Below are positions 27,569 to 39,899 of a stretch of 64,000 nucleotides of DNA, in pieces. Positions within the stretch are counted from its first letter, which is position 1, and each line of letters starts with the position of its first letter. The stretch covers positions 3,098,001 through 3,162,000 of the forward strand of contig NZ_CP132342.1 of NCBI RefSeq assembly GCF_040529055.1, written 5' to 3'. Both the position numbers and the translations under genes were made by a program. The DNA is from Xanthomonas sontii. Its GTDB lineage: Bacteria > Pseudomonadota > Gammaproteobacteria > Xanthomonadales > Xanthomonadaceae. The notes under the pieces were generated by a model. The model was not told the origin of the DNA and did not search any database. It saw nothing but the letters and a program-made list of their open reading frames with translations.

Positions 27569-29078
27569 GGCTGCCGGAGGCCGGGCTTTCGGACACCAGA
27601 AAGCTGAAGCTCAACGCATGGCGGCGCCGGCAGGTGCCGCCATGCGCCTGCAGGCGGACCGCCAGTTCCCGCTCGGGCGCTTCCGGACGGCGCCGCAACG
27701 CGCTCAGCATCGCCGCATCGGCGGTGATGCGGATGGCGATGCCCTGTCGTCCCTGCGCACGCCATACCCGTGCCCGCAGCAGATGCGTATGGGCCACGGG
27801 CAGGGTCTCGATGGCGTCGAGGATGCAGCGATAGGCCACCAGTTGCAGACCCAGCGAGAGGCGTCGCGGATCGCCATGCAGGCGGCAGCGGAACTCCGTG
27901 GCGCACAGGTTGGCGAAGGTCGGCGAGTGCAGCGTGTGGTACAGGCCGTGCGTCTCGATGCCGAGCGGGTAGAGCGCGGTGACGTATTCGTCCAGCAACT
28001 GCGCCTGGATCACGCCGGTGCGGGTCATCTGCATGGCGGCGGCGTAATGGCCGCGTGCGCGCAGATCCTCCACCACATCGCGGCGCAGCTTGTTGATCTG
28101 GGTGCTGAGGTCGGTGTAGTCGACCACCCGTCGGCGCAGCGTGCGTTCGGCGGAGAGGTAGCCGGCCTGTGCGAAGGCCAGCGCCTGTTCGCGCAGGCGT
28201 CCGTCGTCGCGCATGTGCCGATAGGCGGCGGAAATCCGTGATCCGAACGCGAACATCACCGTGGCGGTGGCGGCGAGCAGGATCTGCACCACGAACGCAT
28301 CGGCATCGTGCATGCCCGGTGCGACGACCTTGGGCATGGACAGGGCCACCGCAACGTTCGCCATGACCACGCCGAGCGCCGCGCCCCGCCAGCCATGGCG
28401 CAGCGTCAGTACGATCGCCGGGACCACCAGCAGGACCATCAGCAACTGTCGCAGCAGCGCGTCGCCGGCCACGGCGATCGACGCCGACAGCACGACGACC
28501 ACGGCGATGGACGCCAGCCCCTCGCGCAACAGCGAGGCTCGCAGTCGCTTGGGTTCGTCCCGGCGCAGCCACAGCAACGCCGGCAGCACGAACATCAAGG
28601 TGCCCAGGTAGTCGCCAAGCCAGTAGCGCAGCAGCACATCGAGCGGCGCCGGCCCGGCGGGGCCGCCCAGCGCGGTGTTGATCGCGATGTTGCAGAGCGT
28701 GCTCCACAGCGCGGTCGCCAGCGTCAGCGGCAGCAGCCAGTGATCGTGGCGTGCCAGGTCAGGCACCCGCTGACGCGCCAGGACCGGCAGCAGCGACACG
28801 GCGGGCATCAGCAGGAACGGACTCAGGTATGCCCAGGTGGCACTCGCGCCCCAGGTCTCGCTCATGGGAATGCGCAATGTCAGCAGCGCGGCGGCATCGC
28901 CGGCCAGCAACCACGGCCAGCGCCGTGCGGGCAGGAACAGCAGGCTGGCGACGCGCACGCCGGCCGGCAGATACCACTGGTCCACGGAACACCGCCAGGC
29001 CAGCAGGAAGGCGGCGCAGTAAGTGGCGCTCAGTAGAACGCCTTTGGCGATATCTCTTGCCGCGGCCATTCCCGCCAT
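27552..29078 (-). CDS. MASE1 membrane protein with degenerate kinase-like C-terminus
   Basis: A 508-residue protein. Residues about 1-285 carry eight or so hydrophobic segments of the MASE1 sensor type (YCAAFLLAWRCSVDQWYLPAGVRVASLLFLP; LLRYWLGDYLGTLMFVLPALLWLRRDE), the module found in UhpB-like kinases. A short coiled region follows (RLREQALAFAQAGYLSAERTLRRRVVDY). The rest has the outline of a dimerisation plus ATPase domain (LSLGLQLVAYRCILDAIETL; IAIRITADA; RLQAHGGTCRRRHALSFSFL) but lacks a phosphorylatable His-Asp/Glu box, the N-box Asn and the DxGxG loop. It is therefore probably a pseudokinase. Start MAGMAAAR at 29078 or 29069; the upstream frame has no domain content. Confidence 0.78.
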   Translation of the reverse strand: MAGMAAARDIAKGVLLSATYCAAFLLAWRCSVDQWYLPAGVRVASLLFLPARRWPWLLAGDAAALLTLRIPMSETWGASATWAYLSPFLLMPAVSLLPVLARQRVPDLARHDHWLLPLTLATALWSTLCNIAINTALGGPAGPAPLDVLLRYWLGDYLGTLMFVLPALLWLRRDEPKRLRASLLREGLASIAVVVVLSASIAVAGDALLRQLLMVLLVVPAIVLTLRHGWRGAALGVVMANVAVALSMPKVVAPGMHDADAFVVQILLAATATVMFAFGSRISAAYRHMRDDGRLREQALAFAQAGYLSAERTLRRRVVDYTDLSTQINKLRRDVVEDLRARGHYAAAMQMTRTGVIQAQLLDEYVTALYPLGIETHGLYHTLHSPTFANLCATEFRCRLHGDPRRLSLGLQLVAYRCILDAIETLPVAHTHLLRARVWRAQGRQGIAIRITADAAMLSALRRRPEAPERELAVRLQAHGGTCRRRHALSFSFLVSESPASGSLTPPP

Positions 29079-29608
29079 CCGTGGTATGTCGCGGCTACTG
29101 TATAAGCCGGATCGGCGGCGAGGGTAGACAGTTGGCGGTGTCGACGACAGTGTGAGATACGTCGCAGGTGCGCGACGCATGCAGGCGAATGCCGGGTGTT
29201 CTTTCGCGCGGATTCGCGAGCCGGCAAGGGGGCGCTTGCAGTCGTGCCGCTGTTTCGTCTGCGTGATGCTGCGCGTCGCTCGTGCAGGCGGCAGCACGTC
29301 TTCGACCGCTTCGATGTCGAGCCACGCGAACATGGCTGGTGCGATGATGCATGGCCACGTGCTCCTCGAAAGTGACTGCGACAGCAGGGCAAGGATGTGC
29401 GCCAGCAAACCTGAAACGCCCTGCCACAACGGATGCGGCATGATCACTGCAGGTGCGTCGCGGAGGCATTCCGAGGGCGTCCGATACTCCTGCGTGACCG
29501 AATCGGATTGATGCCGGCGACGTGCGGCCGAGCCTGTGCGGCAGCGTTCGATCATCGCGTCGTCGGGCGGACTACCGACGGAGCCGGTGACAGGCGTAGC
29601 ATCGCGCC
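29079..29608. other. 530-base intergenic region, no recognisable gene
   Basis: Divergent gap between the MASE1 gene and the AraC gene. Both promoters should lie here; TTATACAG on the minus strand near 29100 resembles a -10 element for the MASE1 gene. Reading frames present have no family motif. No repeat or RNA structure was recognised. Confidence 0.5.
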
Positions 29609-30439
29609 ATGGCGTCCATGCATCGACCTCCCGTTTCCGCATTGCGCGGTCTGGTGACAGCGGTATGGGCGCACGAGCCCGCACCGGTGTCGGCAGCCGT
29701 GCGGCTGCCTGCGCGCGAGCACGTGCTGCCGACCGGTGCCACGCATCTCGCCGTGCGGATCGGCGGTGCACCGTTGCGGGTGTTCGACCACGCGGACGAC
29801 CTGTGCGGCCATTGCCTCGGCCACGCGGTGGTGGGTGGGGTACGCACGGCGTATCACGTGCGCGATGTCACGCAGCCTGCGGTCTCGGTCGGTGCGATGT
29901 TGCGTCCAGGCGCCACCAGCGTGTTGCTCGGTGTGCCCGAATCCGCCTTGGCCGGGCATCACACGCCGCTGGAACTGCTGCTGCCTGCCGGCGAGGTCGA
30001 TGCGCTGCTGGAGCGGTTGCATGCATGCGCCGAGGCGTCGGCGCGCCTGGCTGCCTTCGAACGGTGGCTGGTCGACCGCGCCGGCGGCCGCCCGCCCGTG
30101 CGGCATCCGGCGCTGTGCGTGCTGCGTTCCGGTGGCTGGCATCCGGACGTGCGCGTGGAGACCCTGGTGCGCGCCAGCGGACTCAGCCATCGGCATTGCA
30201 TCGCCCTGTTCCGGCAGGCGACCGGTCTGGCACCGAACGCCTGGCTGCGGCTGCAACGCTTCTCGCACGCGCTGGACCTGGCGTGCGACCGCTCGCTGGG
30301 CTGGGCCGACATTGCCGCCGCCAGCGGCTTCGCCGACCAGGCGCATCTGGCCAACACCTTCCGCAGCGTGGCCGGTGTCACCCCGTCCGCCTGGCGGCGG
30401 GCGGCCGATCCCGCCGCCCCCCGGCATGTGCCGCGCTGA
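29609..30439 (+). CDS. AraC-family transcriptional regulator
   Basis: A 276-residue protein with an N-terminal sensing region of the DUF6597 type (LPTGATHLAVRIGG; SVGAMLRPGATSVLLGVPESALAGHHTPLELL) and a C-terminal AraC DNA-binding domain with two helix-turn-helix units: VETLVRASGLSHRHCIALFRQATG and WADIAAASGFADQAHLANTFRSVAG. The order and length fit regulators of small detoxification genes. It is followed 81 bases later by a VOC protein gene on the same strand, its likeliest target. The ligand is unknown. Confidence 0.88.
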   Translation: MASMHRPPVSALRGLVTAVWAHEPAPVSAAVRLPAREHVLPTGATHLAVRIGGAPLRVFDHADDLCGHCLGHAVVGGVRTAYHVRDVTQPAVSVGAMLRPGATSVLLGVPESALAGHHTPLELLLPAGEVDALLERLHACAEASARLAAFERWLVDRAGGRPPVRHPALCVLRSGGWHPDVRVETLVRASGLSHRHCIALFRQATGLAPNAWLRLQRFSHALDLACDRSLGWADIAAASGFADQAHLANTFRSVAGVTPSAWRRAADPAAPRHVPR

Positions 30440-30520
30440 TCGCGGCGCAGGTCAATTTCCTGCAAGACGCGGCGCACCCAGGGTTCCACAATCGGCACCT
30501 GGCCCACACGAGGACATGCC

Positions 30521-30973
30521 ATGGCGATCCACGAACTGTATGCCTATCTGTGCGTGCGCGACGCCGCTGCTGCGATGGCGTTCTACGCCCGCGCGTTCGG
30601 TGCGCGCGAACTGTTCCGCCTTACCGAGCCCGATGGACGGATCGGCCATGCCGAGGTGGATCTGGATGGCCACACCCTGATGCTGTCGGAGGAGTATCCG
30701 GACATGGGCGTACGCAGCCCCGAACACCTCGGTGCCACGCCGGTCACGCTGCACCTGCACGTGGACGATGCCGACGCGTTGGTCGCCCGCGCGGTCGCGG
30801 CGGGCGCCACGCTCGAGCGCGGTATGCAGGACCACTTCTACGGCGAACGCTCCGGCACCGTGCGCGATCCCTTCGGCCACCGCTGGCTGATCGGCCACGC
30901 GATCGAGTCGGTGACGCCAGAGGAAATGCAGCGGCGTTATACGGCGCTGTTCGCGAAAGCAACGACAACCTGA
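30521..30973 (+). CDS. VOC (glyoxalase/PhnB-like) protein
   Basis: A 150-residue vicinal-oxygen-chelate protein. It shows the paired beta-alpha-beta-beta-beta modules with LYAYLCVRDAAAAMAFYARAFGARE at the start, HAEVDLDGHTLMLSEE in the middle and GERSGTVRDPFGHRWLIG at the end, the arrangement of the PhnB-like subgroup. Members bind metals or bind and detoxify electrophiles and antibiotics. A glutamate and histidines in the expected metal positions are visible. Probably coexpressed with the preceding AraC gene. Confidence 0.85.
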   Translation: MAIHELYAYLCVRDAAAAMAFYARAFGARELFRLTEPDGRIGHAEVDLDGHTLMLSEEYPDMGVRSPEHLGATPVTLHLHVDDADALVARAVAAGATLERGMQDHFYGERSGTVRDPFGHRWLIGHAIESVTPEEMQRRYTALFAKATTT

Positions 30974-31198
30974 GAGGGCGCGAGATCGTCAGCGCCCGTG
31001 CATGCCGGTGCGTGCCAGCGAGAACTCAGGTTTCGCCATCACTGCCGATGCATGAGATTTCTGTATCGGGTCGTTGCAATGCTTGCGTGCGTCGCCGGTC
31101 GCTCGCGCGGCGAGCCGCTGAGGTGTGTACGCAGGTGTGACACGGGCGACGCTAGGTTGGCGCCATCTCGACCGTTCCCAGCCAGAGGAGGCCATCCG

Positions 31199-31564
31199 AT
31201 GACCGAGGCGAACCAGCACGTCCTGCAGGCCGCGAACGCCGCCATCGCCGCCGGCGATTACGAAGGCTTTCTCGCCCATTGCACCGAAGATACGACCTGG
31301 CACTTCATCGGCGAGCGCACATTGCGGGGCAAGCAGGCGGTCAGGGAGTGGATGGCCGAGGCCTACCGGCAGCCGCCGCAATTCGACGTCCGTAAGTACA
31401 TCATCGGCGACGGCCACGTCGTGGCCCTCGGCCAGATCACGCTCGAGACTGGCGACGCCGGGACGGCGCTGTTCTCCTACTGCGACGTCTGGCGGTTTCG
31501 CGATGGGCGGATGGCGGAACTGGAGGCGTACGTGGTGCCGCTGTCTGCAGACCAGGACGGCTAG
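31199..31564 (+). CDS. SnoaL-like/NTF2-fold protein
   Basis: A 121-residue protein with the cone-shaped NTF2/SnoaL layout: NAAIAAGDYEGFLAHCTEDTTWHFIGERTLRGKQAVREWM and FSYCDVWRFRDGRMAELEAYVVPL. A GAGGAGG Shine-Dalgarno at 31185-31191 gives the start at 31199; the longer open frame upstream is not supported. Such proteins act as small isomerases, cyclases or binding proteins. It is unlinked to an obvious pathway here, and its function is not known. The 225 bases before it hold no recognised gene. Confidence 0.82.
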   Translation: MTEANQHVLQAANAAIAAGDYEGFLAHCTEDTTWHFIGERTLRGKQAVREWMAEAYRQPPQFDVRKYIIGDGHVVALGQITLETGDAGTALFSYCDVWRFRDGRMAELEAYVVPLSADQDG

Positions 31565-31645
31565 CGACGCGCATGCGCCTCGGATGTCCGTTCGCAGCGC
31601 GGCCATCCTGTCCGCGTCTGCGCACTGCGTCGGCGGCGGAATCGC

Positions 31646-32995
31646 TCAGTGCAGCAAGCTGTCCGTCAGCAGCTTCAGATTCAGCACCACGATCAGCGCG
31701 GCGATCGTCCAGGCCAGCCCGGCCAGCCCTCGGCGCACCACCAGTGGTCCCATCCGCTGCTTGTCGGTGACGAAGCGCACCAGCGGGATCACCGCGAACG
31801 GCAACTGCATCGACAGCACCACCTGGCTCAGCACCAGCAGCTTGGCGGTGCCCTGTTCGCCGTACAGCGAGGTCACCGCGACCACCGGCACGATCGCCAG
31901 GCCGCGGGTCAGCAGGCGCCGCGCCCATGGCGGCAGCCGCAGGTGCAAAAAGCCTTCCATCACGATCTGCCCGGCCAGCGTGGCGGTGACGGTGGAATTG
32001 ATGCCGGAGGCCAGCAGCGCCACCGCAAACAGGGTCGAGGCCAGGCCGACGCCGAGCATCGGCGCGAGCAGTTCGTGGGCCTGTTCGATCTCCTGCACGT
32101 CGGTGCGGCCATGCGCATGGAACACCGCGGCGGCCAGGATCAGGATCGCGGCGTTGACGAACAGCGCCAGGCTCAGCGCGATGGTGCTGTCGGCCAGCGC
32201 CCAGCGCAGCGCTGAGCGGCGGCCCTGGTCGGTGCGCTCGTAGGCGCGGGTCTGCACGATCGAGGAGTGCAGGTACAGGTTGTGCGGCATCACCGTCGCA
32301 CCAATGATGCCGATCGCCAGGTACAGCGCGGCCGGGTCGGTCACCACCTGCGCACGCGGGATGAAGCCGGCCAGCACCTCGCGCAGCGGCGGCGCGGCCA
32401 GCACGATCTGCACCAGGAAGCAGGCGAAGATCACCGTCAGCAGGGCGATCACGAACGCTTCCAGCGCGCGGAAGCCGCGGCGCATCAGGAACAGCACCAG
32501 CAGCGCGTCGATCGAGGTGATGATCGCGCCGGCGGTGAGCGGGATGCCAAACAGCAGCTTCAGCGCGATCGCGGTGCCGATCACTTCGGCCAGGTCGCAG
32601 GCGACGATGGCCGCTTCGCAGGCCAGCCACAGCAGGAAGTTCACCGGCTTGGAGTAATGCGCGCGGCAGGCCTGGGCCAGATCCAGCCCGGTGGCGATGC
32701 CCAGGCGCGCGGCCAGCCCCTGCAGCACGATCGCCATCAGGTTGGAGAGCAGGATCACCGACAGCAGCAGGTAGCCGAAGTGCGAGCCGCCGGCGATGTC
32801 GGTCGCCCAGTTGCCCGGATCCATGTAGCCGACCGAGACCATGTAGCCGGGCCCCAGGAAGGCCAGGAAGCGGCGCCAGCCCAGGCCGCTGCGCGGCACG
32901 GCGACGCTGGCGTTCATCGCCCCCAGGCTGGGGCGCGCCTCGCCACGGCTGGCGTGTTCGGCAGCGGAACTCGGCAGGGGCAGGGGGGCGGCCAT
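31646..32995 (-). CDS. mntH: Nramp-type Mn2+:H+ symporter MntH
   Basis: A 449-residue inner-membrane protein with eleven or so helices. The metal-binding motifs are clear: [15 protein letters not shown] in helix 1 (Asp and Asn ligands) and [14 protein letters not shown] in helix 6 (Met and His). About 35 polar N-terminal residues precede helix 1; ATG at 32918 (MNASVAVP) is an alternative start. MntH imports manganese and some iron using protons, important under oxidative stress. It is divergent from mntR, with a perfect 18-bp palindrome between them, so manganese-dependent repression is expected. Confidence 0.95.
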   Translation of the reverse strand: MAAPLPLPSSAAEHASRGEARPSLGAMNASVAVPRSGLGWRRFLAFLGPGYMVSVGYMDPGNWATDIAGGSHFGYLLLSVILLSNLMAIVLQGLAARLGIATGLDLAQACRAHYSKPVNFLLWLACEAAIVACDLAEVIGTAIALKLLFGIPLTAGAIITSIDALLVLFLMRRGFRALEAFVIALLTVIFACFLVQIVLAAPPLREVLAGFIPRAQVVTDPAALYLAIGIIGATVMPHNLYLHSSIVQTRAYERTDQGRRSALRWALADSTIALSLALFVNAAILILAAAVFHAHGRTDVQEIEQAHELLAPMLGVGLASTLFAVALLASGINSTVTATLAGQIVMEGFLHLRLPPWARRLLTRGLAIVPVVAVTSLYGEQGTAKLLVLSQVVLSMQLPFAVIPLVRFVTDKQRMGPLVVRRGLAGLAWTIAALIVVLNLKLLTDSLLH

Positions 32996-33028
32996 GGCAA
33001 TGACACGTGGGGCGGGGTGCGAATGAGT

Positions 33029-33046
33029 ATATAGCAGGTGCTATAT
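33029..33046. promoter_or_regulatory. MntR-box-like palindrome
   Basis: ATATAGCA-GG-TGCTATAT is a perfect 18-bp palindrome 33 bases upstream of the mntH start and 97 bases upstream of mntR. Its TAGCA/TGCTA core resembles known proteobacterial MntR boxes. It is the probable operator for mntH. Confidence 0.7.
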
Positions 33047-33142
33047 GGATTAGCATTGGCAATTCAGATCGCTGCGATAGCCCGGATTCGGCCAGAATAG
33101 GCGGGTGGCCGGCGGGCGCCGGCACAGGACAAGGGCGTTGCG

Positions 33143-33607
33143 ATGCAGAAAAGCGGGAAGTCGATGGCGCCGCCGGCGGTGCTGCTCGACGCCGAAGTGC
33201 AGGTCGAAAGCTTCCGCCAGGTGCGCGAGGCGCACCGCCTGGAGCTGATCGAGGACTATGTGGAGCTGATTTCCGACCTGCTCGCCGACGGTGGCGAAGC
33301 GCGGCAGGTGGATATCGCCGCGCGCCTGGGCGTGGCCCAGCCGACCGTGGCCAAGATGCTCAAGCGCCTGGTCAAGGGCGGCTGGGTGGTACAGCGTCCG
33401 TATCGCGGCGTGTTCCTGACCGCCGAGGGCGAGGCGCTGGCCGCGGCCAGCCGGCAGCGCCACCAGACCGTGGAGCAGTTCCTGCTGGCCTTGGGCATCG
33501 ACGCCGACACCGCGCGCCGCGATGCCGAGGGCATCGAGCATCACGTCAGCGAAGCGACGCTGGCGGTCTTCGCCGAGTTCGTGCGCAAGCACGGCGCGTC
33601 GCGATGA
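33143..33607 (+). CDS. mntR: MntR manganese-responsive regulator
   Basis: A 154-residue DtxR-family protein: [52 protein letters not shown] as winged helix, [35 protein letters not shown] and [14 protein letters not shown] with the His and Glu metal ligands in the dimer domain. There is no SH3 domain, as in MntR. With Mn2+ it should repress mntH through the palindrome upstream. The stop overlaps the tadA start as ATGA. Confidence 0.93.
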   Translation: MQKSGKSMAPPAVLLDAEVQVESFRQVREAHRLELIEDYVELISDLLADGGEARQVDIAARLGVAQPTVAKMLKRLVKGGWVVQRPYRGVFLTAEGEALAAASRQRHQTVEQFLLALGIDADTARRDAEGIEHHVSEATLAVFAEFVRKHGASR

Positions 33608-34104
33608 GCATCGGCGACGACGCGCAACTGGCGCGCGACGTACATTGGATGCGCCATGCGCTGGCCCTGGCCGAGCGTGCCGAGCGCGAGTTCGACGAAA
33701 TTCCGGTCGGCGCGGTGCTGGTCTCGGCCGAGGACGAGGTGCTGGGCGAGGGCTGGAACCTCAACATCGCCGAACACGATCCCAGCGCGCATGCCGAGAT
33801 CGTCGCGCTGCGCCAGGCCGGCCGCCGGATCGGCAATCACCGCCTGGTCGGCAGCCGCCTGTACGTCACCCTGGAGCCGTGCGCGATGTGCGCGATGGCG
33901 GTGGTGCACGCGCGTGTGGCGGAACTGGTCTATGCCGCCACCGATCCCAAGACCGGCGCCTGCGGCAGCGTGTTCGACCTGCTCGCCGACCCGCGCCACA
34001 ACCACCGCGTGCAGGTCCGCGGCGGGGTCCTGGCGGCGGAGGCGAGCACGCGCCTGACCAACTATTTCCGCGCCAAGCGCGGCAAGCCGCCGCTGGGCGC
34101 GTGA
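33604..34104 (+). CDS. tadA: tRNA adenosine(34) deaminase TadA
   Basis: A 166-residue zinc deaminase converting A34 to inosine in tRNA-Arg(ACG). The active site is complete: His63-Ala-Glu65 ([11 protein letters not shown]) and Cys93-x-x-Cys96 ([10 protein letters not shown]). The helical C-terminus [12 protein letters not shown] is typical. The start at 33604 overlaps the mntR stop by four bases, so translation is coupled to mntR, an odd but clear pairing of a metal regulator with a zinc tRNA enzyme. An open frame further upstream is out of phase with any ribosome binding site. Confidence 0.95.
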   Translation: MSIGDDAQLARDVHWMRHALALAERAEREFDEIPVGAVLVSAEDEVLGEGWNLNIAEHDPSAHAEIVALRQAGRRIGNHRLVGSRLYVTLEPCAMCAMAVVHARVAELVYAATDPKTGACGSVFDLLADPRHNHRVQVRGGVLAAEASTRLTNYFRAKRGKPPLGA

Positions 34105-34204
34105 GCGGCCAGCCCCTGCCGGTTGCGCAGGCCGCGCGGTATCATTGAAGTCTGATACGACACTTCCGCGCCGGCCTCGCCGCCGCGAACGACAGGACGG
34201 TGAT

Positions 34205-34777
34205 ATGGCGCAAGCGCACGTGGCGAACGATCGGCTGATCTGGATCGATCTGGAAATGACCGGCTTGGATACCGATCGCGATTCGATCATCGAAATCGCC
34301 ACGGTGGTGACCGACGCGCAACTCAACGTGCTGGCCGAGGGCCCGGAGTTCGCCATCGCCCATTCGCTGCAGACGCTGGAGGCGATGGACGAGTGGAACC
34401 GCAACCAGCACCGCCACTCCGGCCTGTGGCAGCGCGTGCTCGACAGCCAGGTCACGCTGGCCCAGGCCGAGGCCGAGACCATGGCGTTCCTGACCCAGTG
34501 GTGCAAGCCCGGCACCTCGCCGATGTGCGGCAACTCGATCTGCCAGGATCGGCGCTTCCTGCACCGGCAGATGCCGCGGCTGGAGCGGTTCTTCCACTAC
34601 CGCAACCTGGACGTGTCGACGCTGAAGGAACTGGCGCGGCGCTGGGCGCCGACGGTGTCGGCCGGCCTGACCAAGACCTCCTCGCACACCGCGCTCAGCG
34701 ACGTGCACGATTCCATCGACGAACTGCGTTACTACCGTCCGTTCATGGGCACGTTGGGCGGGCAGGGCGAGGGCTGA
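34205..34777 (+). CDS. orn: oligoribonuclease
   Basis: A 190-residue DEDDh 3'-5' exonuclease that degrades 2-5 nucleotide RNAs and pGpG. Visible sites are [10 protein letters not shown] (Asp15, Glu17), [18 protein letters not shown] with an Asp and [19 protein letters not shown] with His and Asp. The length is the family norm. The start MAQAHVAND at 34205 is chosen; upstream codons overlap the leader. By removing pGpG it supports cyclic-di-GMP turnover, important in bacteria with many signalling proteins. Confidence 0.96.
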   Translation: MAQAHVANDRLIWIDLEMTGLDTDRDSIIEIATVVTDAQLNVLAEGPEFAIAHSLQTLEAMDEWNRNQHRHSGLWQRVLDSQVTLAQAEAETMAFLTQWCKPGTSPMCGNSICQDRRFLHRQMPRLERFFHYRNLDVSTLKELARRWAPTVSAGLTKTSSHTALSDVHDSIDELRYYRPFMGTLGGQGEG

Positions 34778-34869
34778 TCCGCGATCCAGACGCCGTCGAG
34801 GCGCATGCGGGAGACCGCCCGACGATCGTCGGGCGGATGCACAGGCAGCACAGGAAATGACGCCGCCGC

Positions 34870-35825
34870 TCAGCGCGCCAGCGGCGGTCCCGGCTTGGTC
34901 TCGCCGTCGTCGGTGACGCCCTTGGTCAACAATTCCGCGATCGGGCGCCCGTCGGCATCGTGGTGGTACACGTGCAGGTCGCGCTGCGGATACGGAATGC
35001 TGAGTCCGTTCTCCAGCAACTGGTTGCGGATCTGCTCCAGTGTGCTGCTCTTGGCCGCGCCGAAATCGCTGTTCTTGGCGTAGCCGAACAGCATCAGGTC
35101 CACCGTGCTCTCGCCCAGGTTGGTGACCTGCACGAACGGGGCGGGCGTCTTCAGGATGTTTGGATTGTCCTGGGCGATCTTCAGCAACAGCTCCTGCGCC
35201 TTCTTCAGGTCGTCGCCGTAGCCGACGCCGACGGTGATCTCCAGGCGCCGGTTGGGCAGGGTGCTGTAGTTGACGATCGGCGCGGTGGTGATGGTGCTGT
35301 TGGGCAGGGTCACCATGCGCTCGTCGAAGGTGCGGATGCGGGTCTGGAAGATCCGGATCTCGTCGACCACGCCTTCCTGGCCGGCCACCACCACGTGGTC
35401 GCCGTCGCGCATCGGCCGCAGCACGATCAGCATGACCCCGGAGGCGATGTTGGACAGCGAGTCCTTCAGCGCCAGACCCACCGCCAGGCCGGCAGCGCCG
35501 AGCACGGCGAACAGCGAGGTCGGCGGCACGCCGATCTTCTGCAGCGCGGTGACCAGCACCAGCACCAGCATCAACGCATAGGCGACGTTGCGCAGGAAAT
35601 TGCTGAGCGTGGCTTCCACCCGTGCGCGCAGCAGGGCGCTGCGCAGCCATTCGCTCAGGCGCTTGGCGATCCACATCCCGACCACCAGGATCAGGATCGC
35701 CACGCCCCAGTTGAGCGCGTACTGCGCCCAGTCCAGGGTCCGCCAGTCGAACGGACGCGCCGCGCGCGTCGCCGGCGCAGCGGTCGTGGCCGCCGTCAGT
35801 GCCGTCAGCCACGACTGCATCGGCA

Positions 35826-35826
<1 letters not shown>
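34870..35826 (-). CDS. small-conductance mechanosensitive channel (MscS family)
   Basis: A 318-residue inner-membrane protein. Three hydrophobic segments (about 33-55, 75-95, 100-130) precede the MscS pore helix GAAGLAVGLALKDSLSNIASG, then the beta domain (VVAGQEGVVDEIRIFQTRIRTFDERMVTLPNS) and the C-terminal vestibule domain (NRRLEITVGVGYGDDLKKAQELL). It releases solutes upon hypo-osmotic shock. The start ATG at 35826 shares one base with the ppsA stop (TGATG), so the gene is translated from the ppsA transcript. A much longer antisense-frame extension across ppsA is a shadow. Confidence 0.92.
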
Positions 35827-38201
<2,375 letters not shown>

Positions 38202-38346
38202 GCGCGATGCTCCGTTAGGCCATCGCCCGAGGCGGGCTGAATGGCCGCGTCCGTGAGGGAAGAAGCCGATATGATGCAGTGCGCACCCGAGCCGGCACAA
38301 GCGAAGCGGGCGCATCCGTTGGGTTTCAGCCAGGAGAATGCAGGCA

Positions 38347-39168
38347 ATGTCGACGATCAGACCGGTGTTCTACGTGTCCGATGGAACCGGTATCACCGCT
38401 GAAACCATTGGGCATAGCCTGCTCACCCAGTTCAGCGGTTTCAGCTTCGTCACCGACCGCATGTCGTTCGTCGACGATCCGGAAAAAGCCCGCGACGCCG
38501 CGCAGCGGATCCATGCGGCAGGGGAGCGCTATCAGGTTCGGCCGATCGTGGTCAACTCCTGCGTCGATCCGCAACTGAGCATGCTGCTGGCCGAGAGCGG
38601 GGCGCTGATGCTCGACGTGTTCGCGCCCTTCATCGAGCCGCTGGAGCGCGAATTGAACGCGCCGCGGCACTCGCGGGTGGGACAGGCGCACGGTCTGGTC
38701 GACTTCGAGACCTACCACCGCCGCATCAACGCGATGAACTTCGCGCTCGCGCACGACGACGGCATCGCGCTTACCTACGACGAAGCCGACGTGATCCTGG
38801 TGGCGGTGTCGCGCGCGGGCAAGACCCCGACCTGCATCTACTTGGCGCTGCATTACGGCGTGCGCGCGGCGAACTATCCGTTGACCGACGAGGACCTGGA
38901 GAGCGATCGGCTGCCACCGCGGCTGCGCGCGTATCGCAACAAGCTGTTCGGGCTGACCATCGATCCGGAGCGGCTGCAGCAGATCCGCCAGGAGCGGCGG
39001 CCGAATTCGCGTTACTCCAACGCCGAGACCTGCCGGCGCGAAGTGGCGGCGGCCGAAACCATGTTCCGCATGGAGCGGATTCCGACCCTGAGCACCACGC
39101 ATACCTCGATCGAGGAGATTTCCAGCAAGGTGCTGGCGACGCTGGGACTGCAGCGCGAGATGTTCTGA
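38347..39168 (+). CDS. ppsR: PEP synthase regulatory kinase/phosphorylase
   Basis: A 273-residue DUF299 protein. It has the N-terminal [19 protein letters not shown] and the P-loop-like [14 protein letters not shown], followed by [13 protein letters not shown]. These bifunctional enzymes phosphorylate a threonine of PEP synthase with ADP and remove it with phosphate. The gene is divergent from ppsA, supporting this substrate rather than PPDK. AGGAGA at 38332-38337 is ten bases before the ATG at 38347; the ATG at 38338 lies too close to it. No promoter motif is obvious in the 145-base shared gap. Confidence 0.94.
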   Translation: MSTIRPVFYVSDGTGITAETIGHSLLTQFSGFSFVTDRMSFVDDPEKARDAAQRIHAAGERYQVRPIVVNSCVDPQLSMLLAESGALMLDVFAPFIEPLERELNAPRHSRVGQAHGLVDFETYHRRINAMNFALAHDDGIALTYDEADVILVAVSRAGKTPTCIYLALHYGVRAANYPLTDEDLESDRLPPRLRAYRNKLFGLTIDPERLQQIRQERRPNSRYSNAETCRREVAAAETMFRMERIPTLSTTHTSIEEISSKVLATLGLQREMF

Positions 39169-39323
39169 GAGAGGGTGTGACTGGCCAGCGCGCGCCGGTC
39201 GGGCGGGGCCGTTCCTGGCGGCGACGGCATTTCCGCACGTCCTCGCAGGGATTTCCACGGTAGGCCGCTGGCGCCGATCCGTCAATGCTGCCGCCGGCGC
39301 GATCCAGCGTGTAGGATCGGTCC

Positions 39324-39830
39324 ATGCAGCACGCCATGACCCGCAGCGAACGCATCCCCCGGCTCAGCCGTTTCGGCTGGCTGATGGGGCTGTACGCCGA
39401 GAACTATCTGCACCTGAATCGCCTGTTCGTGCCGGCCGACCTGGCCGCCGGCAGCTACGTGTCCAGCATCGGCGACGGCCTGGACCTGCGCCTGGACGTG
39501 ATCGAGCGTCACCGCTACACCGTCGAACTGCGCCTGACCTACGATCTGTGCGACCCGCTGACCGGCGAGCCGGACCCGTCGGCCTACGTGCGCCTGTACC
39601 TGGACGCGCGCCAGGCCGAGACCACGCATTGCTATGTCGGCCGCCGCTGGCAGGACGTGATGGGGCTGTACCCGCCGCCGGCGGAACTGATCAGCCATCG
39701 CATGCGTATGAACACCTTCCTCGGCAAATGGCTGGAATATCTGGCCGAGCGCGGCCACGGCGTGGCCACGCTGCGATCGGCGCCGCCGTTGCCGCGCGCG
39801 GCGCAGGACGCGGCGACGCCCGCCGTCTAG
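39324..39830 (+). CDS. DUF1249 (YqiB-like) protein
   Basis: A 168-residue protein with the DUF1249 pattern: PRLSRFGWLMGLYAENYLHLNRLF at the N-terminus, LRLTYDLCDPLTGEPDPSAYVRLYLDARQAE and LISHRMRMNTFLGKWLEYLAERGH. The family is conserved in gammaproteobacteria (YqiB) and often lies beside a Nudix gene, as here. Function is unknown. A start at the second ATG (MTRSERIP) is possible. The last 20 residues are Ala/Pro-rich. Confidence 0.88.
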   Translation: MQHAMTRSERIPRLSRFGWLMGLYAENYLHLNRLFVPADLAAGSYVSSIGDGLDLRLDVIERHRYTVELRLTYDLCDPLTGEPDPSAYVRLYLDARQAETTHCYVGRRWQDVMGLYPPPAELISHRMRMNTFLGKWLEYLAERGHGVATLRSAPPLPRAAQDAATPAV

Positions 39831-39899
39831 CCACAGGCTGGACCAGGCGACGGCGCGGTTACGGCATACTGCGCGCCCGTCGTCCTCTGCCTTCGTCGC

